Shown: positions 1 to 9,762 of the stretch, one piece after another
How positions within the stretch are numbered: the stretch's first letter is position 1
Layout of the letters: each line of letters opens with the position of its first letter
Assembly (NCBI GenBank): GCA_017445755.1
Contig: JAFSSE010000004.1
Coordinates: 19,765-83,764 of the forward strand
Source: Bacteroidales bacterium
Lineage (GTDB): Bacteria > Bacteroidota > Bacteroidia > Bacteroidales > UBA932
DNA: 64,000 nt
Reading direction: 5' to 3'
Program-made: the position numbers and the translations under genes
Notes under the pieces: generated by a model
What the model saw: the letters and a program-made list of their open reading frames with translations, nothing else
The model's database searches: none
Told to the model about the DNA's origin: nothing

Positions 1-1
1 T

Positions 2-1213
2 GCCGCAAAGGTCGTCTCGCAGTGGTTCGGAAGGACCATAATCAATTCCGACTACCGCTTCGACTATGAACTTGCCCAGGAAATCATTGACTCTGGAGAC
101 GCGGCCCTCGAAGGCGTTTTCGGCCTTGGAAGCGAGTGCGGTGCGGTTCCGCGCGAAGTGAAGGAGGCGGTCCTGACCCTCAATTCCCTGGCCGCAACAC
201 TCCGGAAGCGCCGCTTCGATGCGGGCGCAATCAATTTCGAGCGCCCGGAGATGAAGGTCATAATCGACGACAAGGGAAAACCTGTCGATGTGGTCCAGAA
301 AGTGTCAAAGGAGGCCAACTGGCTTATCGAGGAGTTCATGCTCCTGGCAAACCGTTCCGTGGCCGAGTTTGTTGCGACGGGCGGCAAGATGAACGGCAGG
401 GCCCTTAAGAATGCAAAGACCTTCGTATATCGTGTCCATGACCTTCCGAACACCGAGAAACTCGAGGGACTCCGCGACTTCGCCGGGACCTTCGGACACA
501 GGATGGAAGAGGGGGAGAGCTTGACCGACTCACTCAACGCCCTTCTGAAGGAGGTCCGCAACACCCCGGAATCCGCCCCGATCCAGCTGATGATGCTCCG
601 GGCCATGGCCAAGGCCGTGTACACAACCGAAAACATTGGCCACTACGGACTTGCGTTCAAGTTCTACACCCACTTTACCTCCCCGATCCGGCGGTATCCG
701 GACATGATGGTCCACCGGCTTCTGTCCCTGTATCTTGACGGAGCGGAAAGCCAGGACAGGAATTACTACGAAGGACAGTGCCAGCATGCTTCGGAGCGGG
801 AGAGCGTCGCTGCGGATGCCGAGCGCGACAGCATCAAGTACAAGACGGTCGAGTTCATGGAGGACAAGATCGGCAAGGAGTTTGACGGTTCCGTTTCCGG
901 ACTGACCGACTGGGGAATCTATGTGGAAATCGAGCCCACGAAGGTAGAGGGCATGGTTCCGCTCAGGACAATCCGAAGCGATTTCTTCACCTTTGACGAG
1001 GAGCATTACCGCATTGTCGGGAAGCGGACCGGACGGGTTTTCCGCCTTGGCGATCCGGTTCGGATACGGGTAAAGGACGCCTCCCTGGAGCAGCGGCTTC
1101 TCGACTATGAGCTGATTGAAGAGGGTATGGACGACCCGACTCCCCGGGCGGCGGAAGTACCTTACGCTAAAGGAAAACGTCGTGGAGGACGTCGAGGGAG
1201 CGGACGGAAATAG
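2..1213 (+). CDS. rnr: Ribonuclease R, 5'-truncated by the window edge
   Basis: This is the C-terminal 403 residues of a processive 3'-5' exoribonuclease that degrades structured RNA in the cytoplasm. The open frame runs back to base 2, so the true start lies outside the window and the GTG at 158 is internal. The RNB-domain end is visible: the stretch GRTIINSDYRFDYE at the very start, and FTSPIRRYPDMMVHRLL around 670-720. An S1 RNA-binding domain follows (GSVSGLTDWGIYVEIE, about 885-935), then a basic GKRRGGRRGSGRK tail. The 3' end overlaps the 3' end of the opposite recO gene by 47 bp. The identification rests on domain order and motifs and is secure. Confidence 0.95.
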   Translation, partial: AAKVVSQWFGRTIINSDYRFDYELAQEIIDSGDAALEGVFGLGSECGAVPREVKEAVLTLNSLAATLRKRRFDAGAINFERPEMKVIIDDKGKPVDVVQKVSKEANWLIEEFMLLANRSVAEFVATGGKMNGRALKNAKTFVYRVHDLPNTEKLEGLRDFAGTFGHRMEEGESLTDSLNALLKEVRNTPESAPIQLMMLRAMAKAVYTTENIGHYGLAFKFYTHFTSPIRRYPDMMVHRLLSLYLDGAESQDRNYYEGQCQHASERESVAADAERDSIKYKTVEFMEDKIGKEFDGSVSGLTDWGIYVEIEPTKVEGMVPLRTIRSDFFTFDEEHYRIVGKRTGRVFRLGDPVRIRVKDASLEQRLLDYELIEEGMDDPTPRAAEVPYAKGKRRGGRRGSGRK

Positions 1214-1817
1214 ATGATTCCGTATGGAATTCGAGATAGCGGAGGAGTTCTTCCGCTATCTTTTTTCGCTGTGACCCATTAAGGGGAAGAAGGAGGGCGT
1301 CGGCGAATGAAGAGGTAAGGAGGCCGTCAATCGAGCGGAGGTCATCGCCGGCGAAAGGGGCCAGATCCAGGGTGGTCGGACGGAAGCCAAGGGCTCCGGA
1401 GAGTTCCAGGAGGAAACGGAGGTGGAAGTTACTCCAGTCGCTTTCCAGGGCATCCAGGGCGAGGATGCTTCCGAGAAGCCACTCGTACAGCCCGTCCTCG
1501 TTGGCTCCGTCCTTTAGCGTACGGAAAAGGACTTCGCTCATGAAAAGGGCTATGGTGTTTTTGTAAAGGTTGTCTCTTATCCCTCCGAGGGGCTCCAGGG
1601 CAAGGAAGCCGCGGGCGTTCCAGAGATCTGATTTGGGATTCTGGGTTATGTCGGCTTCGAGGATATTCAGGGGCAGGAAAAGGGCCATGGAGGTTTTCTT
1701 TCCGACCCTTGTAATAAAGCTTCGCCGCCCGTATTCCCGCGATAAGGTATGCAGGATCAGGGCGTTCTCCCCATATCGGGTGGTGGAGAGGAGGATAAAC
1801 TCAAGCGAAGCGGTCAT
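1167..1817 (-). CDS. recO: DNA repair protein RecO
   Basis: This 216-residue protein acts with RecR to load RecA onto SSB-coated gaps in recombination repair. The N terminus has the RecO OB-fold pattern (LSTTRYGENALILHTLSREYG), followed by the helical C-terminal part with FMSEVLFRTLKDG. Length is near the usual 220-250 residues. It is the last gene of a minus-strand operon and starts 6 bp after the rdgB stop. Its final 15 codons are antisense to the 3' end of rnr, so the two genes converge with a real overlap. No zinc-finger cysteine cluster is visible, which is common in this phylum. Confidence 0.9.
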   Translation of the reverse strand: MTASLEFILLSTTRYGENALILHTLSREYGRRSFITRVGKKTSMALFLPLNILEADITQNPKSDLWNARGFLALEPLGGIRDNLYKNTIALFMSEVLFRTLKDGANEDGLYEWLLGSILALDALESDWSNFHLRFLLELSGALGFRPTTLDLAPFAGDDLRSIDGLLTSSFADALLLPLNGSQRKKIAEELLRYLEFHTESSISVRSLDVLHDVFL

Positions 1818-1823
1818 CGGGAG

Positions 1824-2414
1824 CTAATCTTTGAGGAAGGCGGCCATGGCGCGAAGGGCCTTTCCGCGGTGCGAAATGGCGTTTTTCTCTTCTTCGGACA
1901 GCTCCGCCGCGGTAAGCCCGCCGCAGCCGTCTGGCATGAAAACGGGATCATAGCCAAAGCCCCCCTTCCCGGCTTTCGACCTTGCGATGGAACCTTCCAT
2001 GATACCGTCGAAAAAGTGGGTTTTTCCGTCCAGAATCAGGGTTACACAGGTGCGGAAGCGGGCTTTTCTGGTAGAGTTGGGAGTTTCCACGCGGGCGATT
2101 TCCTCGAGGAGTTTATCCATGTTGGCGTTGAAATCGCGGCCTTCCCCGGCATAGCGGGCGGTGTGGACTCCGGGAGCGCCTCCAAGGATATCTACCTCGA
2201 GTCCCGTATCGTCGGCAAAGCAGTCACAGCCGGTTTTCCGGTAGAGGTATTCCGCCTTCTGGAGGGAGTTTTCCCTCAGCGTGGCTCCGGTTTCCGGCAC
2301 AACTTCCGTCACTCCGGCTTCCGCTGCACTGACTATCTCAAAGCCGGGTCCGAGGATTTCCCCCGCCTCCCGGATTTTTCCGGGGTTCGCGCTGGCGAAA
2401 ACTATTTTTCTCAT
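1824..2414 (-). CDS. rdgB: XTP/dITP diphosphatase, RdgB/HAM1 family
   Basis: This 196-residue house-cleaning enzyme hydrolyses non-canonical purine triphosphates (XTP, dITP, ITP) to monophosphates and so prevents their incorporation. The diagnostic N-terminal motif FASANPGKIREA is present, together with FADDTGLEVDILGGAPGVHTARYAG (shown here only to mark the family's active-site loop) and GKGGFGYDPVF near the C terminus. The start codon overlaps the stop of the upstream S41 protease gene in an ATGA arrangement at 2411-2414, which implies translational coupling. Length and motifs are fully typical. Confidence 0.95.
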   Translation of the reverse strand: MRKIVFASANPGKIREAGEILGPGFEIVSAAEAGVTEVVPETGATLRENSLQKAEYLYRKTGCDCFADDTGLEVDILGGAPGVHTARYAGEGRDFNANMDKLLEEIARVETPNSTRKARFRTCVTLILDGKTHFFDGIMEGSIARSKAGKGGFGYDPVFMPDGCGGLTAAELSEEEKNAISHRGKALRAMAAFLKD

Positions 2415-4027
2415 ACGGCAGAGGGCTTTTTCAGGGCCTCATGGAGTTGCCTGTCATAGCGGATACGGATTTTAACCCCGGCCTTCTGGTAGTAGTAACG
2501 GACGGCGATTTCCTCCTCTATGAAGGGAATTATCTCATCTTTTTTCAGCCGGAGGAAGGTCGCCTTATCCATATCGAGGGACTTTTCCAGGGCAGCGAGT
2601 TCATCGCCGACATGCTCGGAGAGCCCTTCTTCCGAGAGGGTCTTTCTGATCTCATCAAAGAGCGTCCTGGAACTGGAACGATAATCGAACTCCTTATCTG
2701 ATGCGAAAGCGACAAAGTCCTCGTAATCAGTAAAATGGAAGTCTTCAACGGAAGGAATCGAAGCGTGCTCGCGGACGAATTTAAGGGTGTAATCCTCGAT
2801 TATTCCGTTGAGTACGAGGGAGTAGGTCAAGCGGCTGTACGGCTGGCGTCTTACCTCGAAGTCGGGGGTGATTCCGCCCCCGTCCCGGACGGTCCGACCC
2901 TTCAGGGTCTTGAATTCATGGGTGAGGGAGTCCGGAATATGGCCGACGGAGCCGTCTTCGTTACGGTGGCTGTAATCGATTGCCTGGACGCAGCGTCCGG
3001 AGGGGGTATAGTACTTTGCGGTCGTGATTTTAAGCTGCCCGTTATAGGGCAGGTTGCGGATACTCTGGACAAGTCCCTTTCCGTAGGTCCTGGTACCGAT
3101 AATGGTGCCTCGGTCGAGGTCCTGGATGGCTCCGGAGACGATTTCCGAGGCCGAAGCGGACGCTGAATCGACAAGGACTACAATGGGAATCGAAGTATCA
3201 ACCGGATCCGTGGTGGTCTTGTAAACGTAGTCGGAACCCGCCGCGCGTCCTTTCTGGCTGACCACTACCGAGCCCTTCGGAACGAAGAGGGAAACAATCT
3301 TGACCGCCTCGTTCATAAGTCCGCCGCCGTTGCCGCGAAGGTCCAGGACGAGTTTTTTCATGCCCTGCGCCTTCAGCGTGAAATAAGCGTTACGAATTTC
3401 CTGGGAAACCCCTTCCGTGAACTTTGTCTGGAGGATGTAACCGGTTGTGTCATTGAGCATTCCGACGTACTCGATAGCGGGCATATTGATAAGTTCCCGG
3501 ACAATCGGGATATCGACAGTTTCCCCGGTCCTGACTTTTTTGACCTTGAAGGTTACGGTCGTTCCGGGCTTTCCCCTCATCTTTTCGCTGCACTCTCCGC
3601 TCGTCAGTCCATGGGTGGTCTCCCCGTCGATTTCCATGATTTCATCCCCGCAGACCAGCCCGCCGCGGACGGCAGGGGAGTCCTCGTAGGGTTCATTGAT
3701 GATTACGTTTCCCTTCGGGTCGGGTTTGTAGATAATGGCCCCGATGCCCCCATAGACCCCGCTGATCATCATTTTGAAGTTCTCCTGTTCCTCTTCGGGT
3801 ACATAGACGGTGTACGGGTCCAGCCCTTCGAGCATGGCGTCAATCCCAAGCCGCTGGATGCGGCTGATAGGGAGGGTATCGACGTATGAACGGTTCAGCT
3901 CCTTTAGGATGGCATTGTCTATTTCCACCCATTTACCGAGGGTGAAACTCTTTGACTGCGCGAGGGCATTGCTCCCAAGGAGAATTACGGCGAAGGCCGT
4001 AGTAAGCGTATAAAGAATTCTTTTCAT
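2411..4027 (-). CDS. S41 family C-terminal processing protease (CtpA/Prc type)
   Basis: This 538-residue exported serine protease is of the tail-specific or carboxy-terminal processing family and probably acts in the periplasm. I place the start at the ATG at 4025-4027 because it begins a clean signal peptide (MKRILYTLTTAFAVILL then SNALAQS). A longer frame begins at 4081 but adds 18 residues before that peptide. A PDZ domain follows (GIGAIIYKPDPKGN to GDEIMEIDGE). The protease core has the catalytic serine in DSASASASEIVSGA and the lysine in TRTYGKGLVQS. It sits between the U32 gene and rdgB in a compact operon. The physiological substrate cannot be told from sequence. Confidence 0.9.
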   Translation of the reverse strand: MKRILYTLTTAFAVILLGSNALAQSKSFTLGKWVEIDNAILKELNRSYVDTLPISRIQRLGIDAMLEGLDPYTVYVPEEEQENFKMMISGVYGGIGAIIYKPDPKGNVIINEPYEDSPAVRGGLVCGDEIMEIDGETTHGLTSGECSEKMRGKPGTTVTFKVKKVRTGETVDIPIVRELINMPAIEYVGMLNDTTGYILQTKFTEGVSQEIRNAYFTLKAQGMKKLVLDLRGNGGGLMNEAVKIVSLFVPKGSVVVSQKGRAAGSDYVYKTTTDPVDTSIPIVVLVDSASASASEIVSGAIQDLDRGTIIGTRTYGKGLVQSIRNLPYNGQLKITTAKYYTPSGRCVQAIDYSHRNEDGSVGHIPDSLTHEFKTLKGRTVRDGGGITPDFEVRRQPYSRLTYSLVLNGIIEDYTLKFVREHASIPSVEDFHFTDYEDFVAFASDKEFDYRSSSRTLFDEIRKTLSEEGLSEHVGDELAALEKSLDMDKATFLRLKKDEIIPFIEEEIAVRYYYQKAGVKIRIRYDRQLHEALKKPSAV

Positions 4028-4059
4028 ATCGGTTCGAGCATCCGGCAAACAGCGTGCCG

Positions 4060-5352
4060 TCATCGGTTTATTTCCTTCCAAACATAGACTTTATCGCCCC
4101 GGCGGGGGTGGATTGGCTCCTCCGGGCGTTGGGTTACGTAGTCGGCGGGCATGTCCCCAAGGGGGACAGCGATGGAGCAATCGACACCCTTAGGGGCCTC
4201 GTCGGCGGGTTCGAGGTCCACCCTCATGTCCTCTACCTCCATTTCGAGGACTCCGGTCGTGGGCCCGATAAATAGGATACGGTCTCCCTTAGAGATTCCC
4301 ACGGTCTCAACATGGACCTCTACGACCCCGATCTTATGGAACCAGTTGGTAACCTTCCCGCAATAGACTTTCCGGCGGGTCGCCTGGCTGCCATAGACGG
4401 AACTCCACTCTCCGAGGGGAGCCCCGAGGTAATAACCGTCCCAGAAGCCCCTGTTGAAGACTTCGGCGAGGGAATTTTTCAGCGCGGCAGCGGTTTCCGG
4501 GGTGAAAGTCCCGTCGCAGACCGCGTCGGCGGCCTTCCTGTAGCAGGAGGCGCAGCGGCGGACATAGTCAGCGCTCCTTGCCCGGCCTTCGATTTTGAAG
4601 ACCCTGACTCCGGAGTCGATGATTTTGTCCATGAAATCGATGGTGCAGAGGTCTTTCGGGGACATTATGTATTTGTTGTCGACGACAAGCTTCTCTCCGG
4701 TCTCAAGGTCCCGGACCTCGTAGCCGCGGCGGCAGATCTGCATGCAAGCACCCCGGTTCGCAGAGGCACCGGTTAGTCCGAGGGAGAGGTAACATTTCCC
4801 GGAAACGGCCATGCAGAGGGCTCCATGGGCGAACATCTCAATCCTGACGAGATCTCCTTTCGGCCCCCGGATGTCCTCCCGGAGGATACCTTCATGGATT
4901 CTTTTGACCTGATCGAGGGTCAGTTCCCTTGCGAGGACAATGACGTCCGCGAACTGGGCGTAAAAGCGGAGGGATTCGAGGTTGGAAATGCTGAGCTGGG
5001 TCGAGATATGGACCTCCAGTCCAATCTTCCGGCAGTAGGCGATGGCGGCCATGTCCGAAGCGATAATGGCGTTGACTCCGGCCTCTTTCGCCATGTCGAG
5101 GGCCCGGTACGCATCCTCCAGATCCTCCCCGTAGAGGGTTATGTTGAGGGTCATGTACCCTTTTACGCCGTATTCCCGGCAGATGCGCATGACCTCCGGA
5201 AGGTCTTCCGGAGAGAAATTATTCGCCGAGCGGGAGCGCATGTTAAGCCGCCCGATGCCGAAATACACCGAGTCGGCCCCGCCCTCTATCGCGGCGACGA
5301 GACAGTCGAAACTCCCCGCGGGAGCCATGATTTCCAGTTCCTTCCGATCCAT
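4060..5352 (-). CDS. Peptidase U32 family protein (TrhP/YegQ-like)
   Basis: This 430-residue protein carries the U32 signature EMFAHGALCMAVSGKCYLS and the cysteine-rich RGACMQICRRGYEV that follows it, with an N-terminal TIM-barrel-like start (APAGSFDCLVAAIEGGADSV). Members such as TrhP take part in prephenate-dependent hydroxylation of uridine 34 in tRNA, and others in 23S rRNA hydroxylation, although the family was first named for collagenase activity. I infer a role in RNA modification, not proteolysis. Its ATG shares one base with the stop of the polyprenyl synthase gene (TGATG at 5350-5354). Confidence 0.88.
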   Translation of the reverse strand: MDRKELEIMAPAGSFDCLVAAIEGGADSVYFGIGRLNMRSRSANNFSPEDLPEVMRICREYGVKGYMTLNITLYGEDLEDAYRALDMAKEAGVNAIIASDMAAIAYCRKIGLEVHISTQLSISNLESLRFYAQFADVIVLARELTLDQVKRIHEGILREDIRGPKGDLVRIEMFAHGALCMAVSGKCYLSLGLTGASANRGACMQICRRGYEVRDLETGEKLVVDNKYIMSPKDLCTIDFMDKIIDSGVRVFKIEGRARSADYVRRCASCYRKAADAVCDGTFTPETAAALKNSLAEVFNRGFWDGYYLGAPLGEWSSVYGSQATRRKVYCGKVTNWFHKIGVVEVHVETVGISKGDRILFIGPTTGVLEMEVEDMRVDLEPADEAPKGVDCSIAVPLGDMPADYVTQRPEEPIHPRRGDKVYVWKEINR

Positions 5353-6311
5353 CAGTTGTTCCTCCCGACAAGATTCCGGGCAAAGGTGGCGAGAACCTCC
5401 AGCTGATCCCCGGAGAGTTTGCCGCGGACGGAGTCGAGGGCCTTAACGGTCAGCCGCTCTATCTCCTCCCTGGCCTCGCGGGAGATATCCGCCCGGCCAT
5501 ACAGTTCCATTACGGAAGCAATCTTTTCTTCCGCCGGGGCGGTGGAAGAAAGTGCCTCCGGGAGCCCCTCAACGCCTTTTTCCATGGCCCTGACGGTCAG
5601 CCAGCTCTTCTTCCCGTTGAGGATGTCCCCGCCGATCGGTTTTCCAAAGACTTTTTCGTCCCCGTAGGCGTCGAGCCAGTCGTCAGCGACCTGGAAGGCG
5701 AGGCCGAGGTTATATCCGTAGTTGTAAATGGCTTCGCAGACATCTTCCGGAGCGCCGGCTATAATGGCGCCGGTTTTTGCCGCGCAGGCGATGAGAACCC
5801 CCGTTTTCAGCCCTATCATATTCATGTAGGCGTCCATCGGAACCGAGCTCTTTTTCTCGAAATCCATATCGTACTGCTGGCCTTCGCAGACCTCTGCAGC
5901 CGTCTTTGAAAACAGGGCCAGAACCTCTCCCAGGACCTCTTTCGGGGCCTTTGCCATACGGCGGTAGCTGTCTATGCACATGACGTCGCCGGAGAGAATC
6001 GCCGTGTCCGCGTCCCACTTTTTCCACACGGTGTCATGGCCCCTCCTCAGGGGGGATTTGTCCATTATGTCATCGTGGATCAGGGTAAAGGTATGGAAGA
6101 CCTCCAGCCCGGTCGCGGGTTCGATGATTCCTTCGTTGAACTCATCCCGGAACAGCCCGTACGTTGTCAGGCACAGACGCGGTCGGAGGCGTTTCCCTCC
6201 GATTGCAATCATGTACCTGAGCGGGTCGTAAAGTCCTTCCGGCTCGCGGGTGAAGCTTATTTCCCCGAACATTCTCTCGAGGGTCCTTCCTGTCATCTGT
6301 TCACTGATCAT
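5352..6311 (-). CDS. Polyprenyl (farnesyl/geranylgeranyl-type) diphosphate synthase
   Basis: This 319-residue trans-isoprenyl diphosphate synthase condenses isopentenyl diphosphate units onto an allylic primer in isoprenoid and quinone or lipid-carrier synthesis. Both aspartate-rich motifs are visible: HDDIMD in LIHDDIMDKSPLRRG and DDWLD in FQVADDWLDAYG, with GGKRLRP near the N terminus. The start chosen is ATG 6309-6311. The frame is open much further upstream, but that stretch is antisense to the divergent thiamine pyrophosphokinase gene and has no family similarity. An alternative ATG lies at 6294-6296. Product chain length cannot be fixed by eye. It is the first gene of the five-gene operon running to recO. 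Confidence 0.9.
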   Translation of the reverse strand: MISEQMTGRTLERMFGEISFTREPEGLYDPLRYMIAIGGKRLRPRLCLTTYGLFRDEFNEGIIEPATGLEVFHTFTLIHDDIMDKSPLRRGHDTVWKKWDADTAILSGDVMCIDSYRRMAKAPKEVLGEVLALFSKTAAEVCEGQQYDMDFEKKSSVPMDAYMNMIGLKTGVLIACAAKTGAIIAGAPEDVCEAIYNYGYNLGLAFQVADDWLDAYGDEKVFGKPIGGDILNGKKSWLTVRAMEKGVEGLPEALSSTAPAEEKIASVMELYGRADISREAREEIERLTVKALDSVRGKLSGDQLEVLATFARNLVGRNN

Positions 6312-6365
6312 GGGCGCTGTAGGATTTTGATTTTGCGAAATTACGCATTTTCCCTCGAAAAACCT

Positions 6366-6373
6366 TATCTTTG
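6366..6373 (+). promoter_or_regulatory. TAnnTTTG minus-7 box for thiamine pyrophosphokinase
   Basis: TATCTTTG matches the Bacteroidota sigma-ABfr minus-7 consensus. It ends only 5 bases before the ATG at 6379, so the transcript is predicted to be leaderless or nearly so. Confidence 0.6.
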
Positions 6374-6378
6374 GAGAC

Positions 6379-7032
6379 ATGAAAGCTGTCATAATCGGAA
6401 ATGGAGAGTTTCCAAGGAAGGAGTATCCCCGCCACGTAATCCGGGAGGCCGGCGTAATCGTCTGCTGCGACCATGGTGCGGAGAGGTTCTTACGCGCTTC
6501 GGAGAAGATTTTCGGTTTTCTCCGTAAGCCGGATGTCGTCGTCGGGGACATGGATTCCATCTCCCGCTCCTGCAAAGACCTTCTTTCAGACCGGCTTGTC
6601 CGGATAGATGAGCAGGATGACAATGACCAGACAAAGGCCTTCCGCTATGTCCTGGAGCATTATCCGGATGTCACCGAAATCCATATTCTCGGCGCTACGG
6701 GGCTCCGCGAGGACCACACTGTCGGAAACCTCGGGCTCCTCATGGAATATGCCAGGAAATATGACCTTTCCGGCATAGCTGTGGACATGATTTCCGATTA
6801 CAGTACTTGCTTCGCCCTTACCGGGACGACGGAGCTTCATGTCGGCGCCGGCAGGAGGGTTTCCATTTTTTCTCCGGACAATTCCCTTAAAATCACCTCT
6901 GAAGGTCTCCAGTGGCAGACCTCCGGAGTAGTCTTTGACAACTGGTGGCCGGCTACCCTTAACCGGGCTGTCGAAGACGTCGTCACCCTTCGTTTCTCCC
7001 ACCCTTCCATCGCCCTCGTAATCCTCGACTGA
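6379..7032 (+). CDS. Thiamine pyrophosphokinase (thiamine diphosphokinase)
   Basis: This 217-residue enzyme transfers pyrophosphate from ATP to thiamine to give the cofactor thiamine diphosphate in the cytoplasm. Family motifs are in order: CDHGAERF, PDVVVGDMDSIS, EQDDNDQTKAFRY (the acidic metal site) and GATGLREDHTVGNLGLL. The C-terminal thiamine-binding half (SLKITSEGLQWQTSG) is intact, and length is typical. It is transcribed divergently from the isoprenoid-synthase operon across a 67-bp gap and is followed by a perfect 8-bp hairpin at 7045-7065. Confidence 0.92.
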   Translation: MKAVIIGNGEFPRKEYPRHVIREAGVIVCCDHGAERFLRASEKIFGFLRKPDVVVGDMDSISRSCKDLLSDRLVRIDEQDDNDQTKAFRYVLEHYPDVTEIHILGATGLREDHTVGNLGLLMEYARKYDLSGIAVDMISDYSTCFALTGTTELHVGAGRRVSIFSPDNSLKITSEGLQWQTSGVVFDNWWPATLNRAVEDVVTLRFSHPSIALVILD

Positions 7033-7044
7033 GCTGTTTCCCTC

Positions 7045-7065
7045 CCGGATTATTCGGTAATCCGG
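7045..7065. other. Perfect inverted repeat between thiamine pyrophosphokinase and alaS
   Basis: CCGGATTA, a 5-base TTCGG loop and TAATCCGG form an 8-bp perfect hairpin 12 bases after the upstream stop codon and 10 bases before the alaS minus-7 box. No T tract follows on either strand, so it is not a standard intrinsic terminator. It may be an RNA processing or end-protection hairpin, or an operator. Confidence 0.5.
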
Positions 7066-7075
7066 AAAAAAGTTG

Positions 7076-7083
7076 TATTTTTG
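7076..7083 (+). promoter_or_regulatory. TAnnTTTG minus-7 box for alaS
   Basis: TATTTTTG lies 35 bases upstream of the alaS ATG and fits the Bacteroidota minus-7 consensus. The minus-33 region falls inside the hairpin at 7045-7065. Confidence 0.6.
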
Positions 7084-7118
7084 TAATTCTATACTGAAAA
7101 GAAGAATTATAAAAGAAT

Positions 7119-9734
7119 ATGACTTCAAAGGAAATCAGACAGAAGTATCTGGACTTCTTCGCCTCAAAGGGACATACGATTGTTCCGTCGGCGCCGATGG
7201 TAATCAAGAACGATCCTACGCTGATGTTCACCAATGCCGGCATGAACCAGTTCAAGGATATCTTTCTCGGGAATTCAGCCCCGAAATACCCCCGTGCTGC
7301 GGACTCGCAGAAATGCCTCCGCGTAAGCGGCAAGCACAATGACCTCGAGGCAGTCGGCCACGATGGCCGCCATCATACCATGTTCGAGATGCTCGGCAAC
7401 TGGAGTTTCGGCGATTACTTCAAGAATGAGGCGATCGACTGGGCCTGGGAGCTGCTTACAGAGGTGTACAAGATTGACAGGACGAAGCTCTATGCCACCG
7501 TTTTCGAGGGCTCGGAGGAAGACGGGACGCTTCTTGACACGGAGGCCCTCGAGGCCTGGCGCCGCCACCTCCCGGAGGACCATATCCTGACCGGAAACAA
7601 GCATGACAATTTCTGGGAAATGGGCGATACCGGCCCCTGCGGTCCCTGCAGCGAGATTCATATCGACCTTCGCAGCGACGAGGAAATCGCCCGGATTCCC
7701 GGCCGAGAGCTGGTCAATACGGACAATGACGATGTCATCGAGATATGGAACCTCGTGTTCATGCAGTTCGAGCGCAAGGCCGACGGCCACCTCGAGCTCC
7801 TTCCAATGAAAAACATCGATACGGGAATGGGCTTCGAGCGGCTCTGCATGATTCTCCAGAACAAGAAGAGCAACTACGAGACCGACGTTTTCAGCGGCTG
7901 CATCTCCCGTATTGAGGAATTCTCCGGCCACAGGTACTCCGAGGGCGGGAATGTCGAGGTCGCAATGAGAGTCATTGCGGACCACCTCAGGGCCATCGCC
8001 TTCTCCATTGCCGACGGCCAGCTGCCGTCCAATGTCAAGGCCGGTTATGTCATCCGCCGTATCCTCCGCCGTGCGGTCCGTTACGGTTATACCTTCCTCG
8101 GATTCAATGAGCCCTTCCTCTGCCGTCTCGTGCAGCAGCTTGTGGACGACATGGGTGAGGCCTATCCCGAGCTGAAAGCCCAGCAGAAGCTTATCGAAAG
8201 CGTCATCCGGGAAGAGGAAAACGCCTTCCTGAGGACCCTCGACCGCGGTATCCGCATGATGGACGACTATATCGCGAAGTCTGCGGCTACAAAGGTTATT
8301 TCCGGTGTGGACGCCTTCGTGCTCTATGATACCTATGGCTTCCCGGTGGACCTTACGGAGCTGATTGCAACCGAGAAGGGCTACACGGTCGATCTCGAGG
8401 GCTTCAATGTCGAGCTCGCCAAGCAGAAGGAGCGCGCCCGTAACGCCACCTCCAACGAATTCGGCGACTGGGCCGTATTTTCGGAAGGGGAGGAGGTCGA
8501 GTTCCTCGGATATGATTCGCTGAAGGTTGAAGGCGCCGTCCTGGAGCGGGAAAGGACCGTGAAATCGAAGAATAAGGTGCTTTACCAGCTGGTCTTCGAC
8601 AGGACTCCGTTCTACGCGGAGATGGGCGGCCAGGTAGGTGACACCGGAACCATTACCGGAGAGGACGGCGAGAAGATAGCGATCCTCAACACGGTAAAGG
8701 AGAACAATCTGACAATCCACCTCGCGGAGCGGATTCCCGAAAACTGCAACCAGACCTTTACGCTGGAAGTTGACGTCGAGCGCCGCAGAAGGATTGCCGC
8801 GAACCATACTGCAACCCACCTCCTTGACGAAGCTCTCCGGGAAATCCTCGGTACCCATGTCGAGCAGAAGGGATCCTTTGTCGGGCCGGATTATTTCCGT
8901 TTCGACTTCTCCCATTTCTCGAAAGTTACCGATGCCGAGTTGGCCGAGGCGGAAAAGCGGGTGAATGCCATGATAAGGGCGAACTATCTCCTCGAGGAGA
9001 AGCGTGACGCCACCATGGAAGAAGCCCGTGGGATGGGCGCCATCGCCCTTTTCGGCGAAAAGTACGGAGATACGGTAAGGGTCGTCCGTTTCGGACCTTC
9101 CGTTGAACTCTGCGGAGGAACCCATACTTCCGCTACCGGTAATATCGGCTTTTTCAAGATCGTTTCCGAAGGGGCCGTCGCCGCTGGCGTACGCCGTATC
9201 GAAGCGGTGACGGGTGCCGCCGCCGAAGGACTGGTTTACGGAATGCAGGAGATGATTTCGACTGCCCGGAGTTTCTTCAACAATGTTCCTGACCTTGCCG
9301 GAGCGATCCGGAAAATGGTCGAGGACAACGCTTCCTTCAAGAAGCAGCTCGAGGAAGCCGCCCATGAGAAGGCCGTCCGACTTGCCGAGACCCTTGAGAA
9401 AATCGCCGAACCGGTCGGGGATATCAAGCTTATCCGCTTCGACCGTTCCATGGACCCGGCCCTTGTCCGGGACATCGCCCTCCTGCTCCAGAAAAAACTC
9501 AGCCGGACGGTGCTTGCCGGCGCCTACCAGTTTGCGGACAAGCCGAACCTCGTGCTTATGTACTCCGACGACCTTGTCGCCGAAGGGAAGAACGCGGGCA
9601 AGGATATTCGCGAAGCGGCGAAACTGATTCAGGGCGGAGGCGGCGGACAGCCGGGCCTTGCAACCGCCGGCGGCCGCGACCTCTCAGGCCTTGGAGCCGC
9701 GCTCGAAGCCCTCGTATCCCTTGCGACGGCATAA
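7119..9734 (+). CDS. alaS: Alanine--tRNA ligase
   Basis: This full-length 871-residue class II aminoacyl-tRNA synthetase charges tRNA-Ala. The N-terminal catalytic core starts with the family hallmark [17 protein letters not shown] and [14 protein letters not shown], and the domain GCGPCSEIH-like region ([14 protein letters not shown]) is present. The editing domain has the metal-binding pair in [13 protein letters not shown] and the CGGTH motif. The C-terminal DHHA1 domain ends with a glycine-rich [14 protein letters not shown]. All expected domains are present in order. It probably heads a transcription unit that continues 28 bp later into the permease-Fmt fusion gene. Confidence 0.98.
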   Translation: MTSKEIRQKYLDFFASKGHTIVPSAPMVIKNDPTLMFTNAGMNQFKDIFLGNSAPKYPRAADSQKCLRVSGKHNDLEAVGHDGRHHTMFEMLGNWSFGDYFKNEAIDWAWELLTEVYKIDRTKLYATVFEGSEEDGTLLDTEALEAWRRHLPEDHILTGNKHDNFWEMGDTGPCGPCSEIHIDLRSDEEIARIPGRELVNTDNDDVIEIWNLVFMQFERKADGHLELLPMKNIDTGMGFERLCMILQNKKSNYETDVFSGCISRIEEFSGHRYSEGGNVEVAMRVIADHLRAIAFSIADGQLPSNVKAGYVIRRILRRAVRYGYTFLGFNEPFLCRLVQQLVDDMGEAYPELKAQQKLIESVIREEENAFLRTLDRGIRMMDDYIAKSAATKVISGVDAFVLYDTYGFPVDLTELIATEKGYTVDLEGFNVELAKQKERARNATSNEFGDWAVFSEGEEVEFLGYDSLKVEGAVLERERTVKSKNKVLYQLVFDRTPFYAEMGGQVGDTGTITGEDGEKIAILNTVKENNLTIHLAERIPENCNQTFTLEVDVERRRRIAANHTATHLLDEALREILGTHVEQKGSFVGPDYFRFDFSHFSKVTDAELAEAEKRVNAMIRANYLLEEKRDATMEEARGMGAIALFGEKYGDTVRVVRFGPSVELCGGTHTSATGNIGFFKIVSEGAVAAGVRRIEAVTGAAAEGLVYGMQEMISTARSFFNNVPDLAGAIRKMVEDNASFKKQLEEAAHEKAVRLAETLEKIAEPVGDIKLIRFDRSMDPALVRDIALLLQKKLSRTVLAGAYQFADKPNLVLMYSDDLVAEGKNAGKDIREAAKLIQGGGGGQPGLATAGGRDLSGLGAALEALVSLATA

Positions 9735-9762
9735 ACCTTGAGGTAGGCACTCCGGAAGAGGC

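Noticed and set aside
6312-6623. N-terminal extension of the polyprenyl synthase frame
   Set aside because: The 104 extra codons run antisense through the start of the thiamine pyrophosphokinase gene and show no synthase similarity. The ATG at 6309-6311 gives the normal length.
7045-7065. Hairpin as an intrinsic terminator of thiamine pyrophosphokinase
   Set aside because: There is no T tract after the stem on either strand, so I list it only as an inverted repeat.
7275-9365. A 696-codon open frame antisense to alaS
   Set aside because: It lies wholly inside the clear alaS gene, has no recognisable domains, and is explained by codon bias in a GC-rich gene. No promoter box was seen for it.
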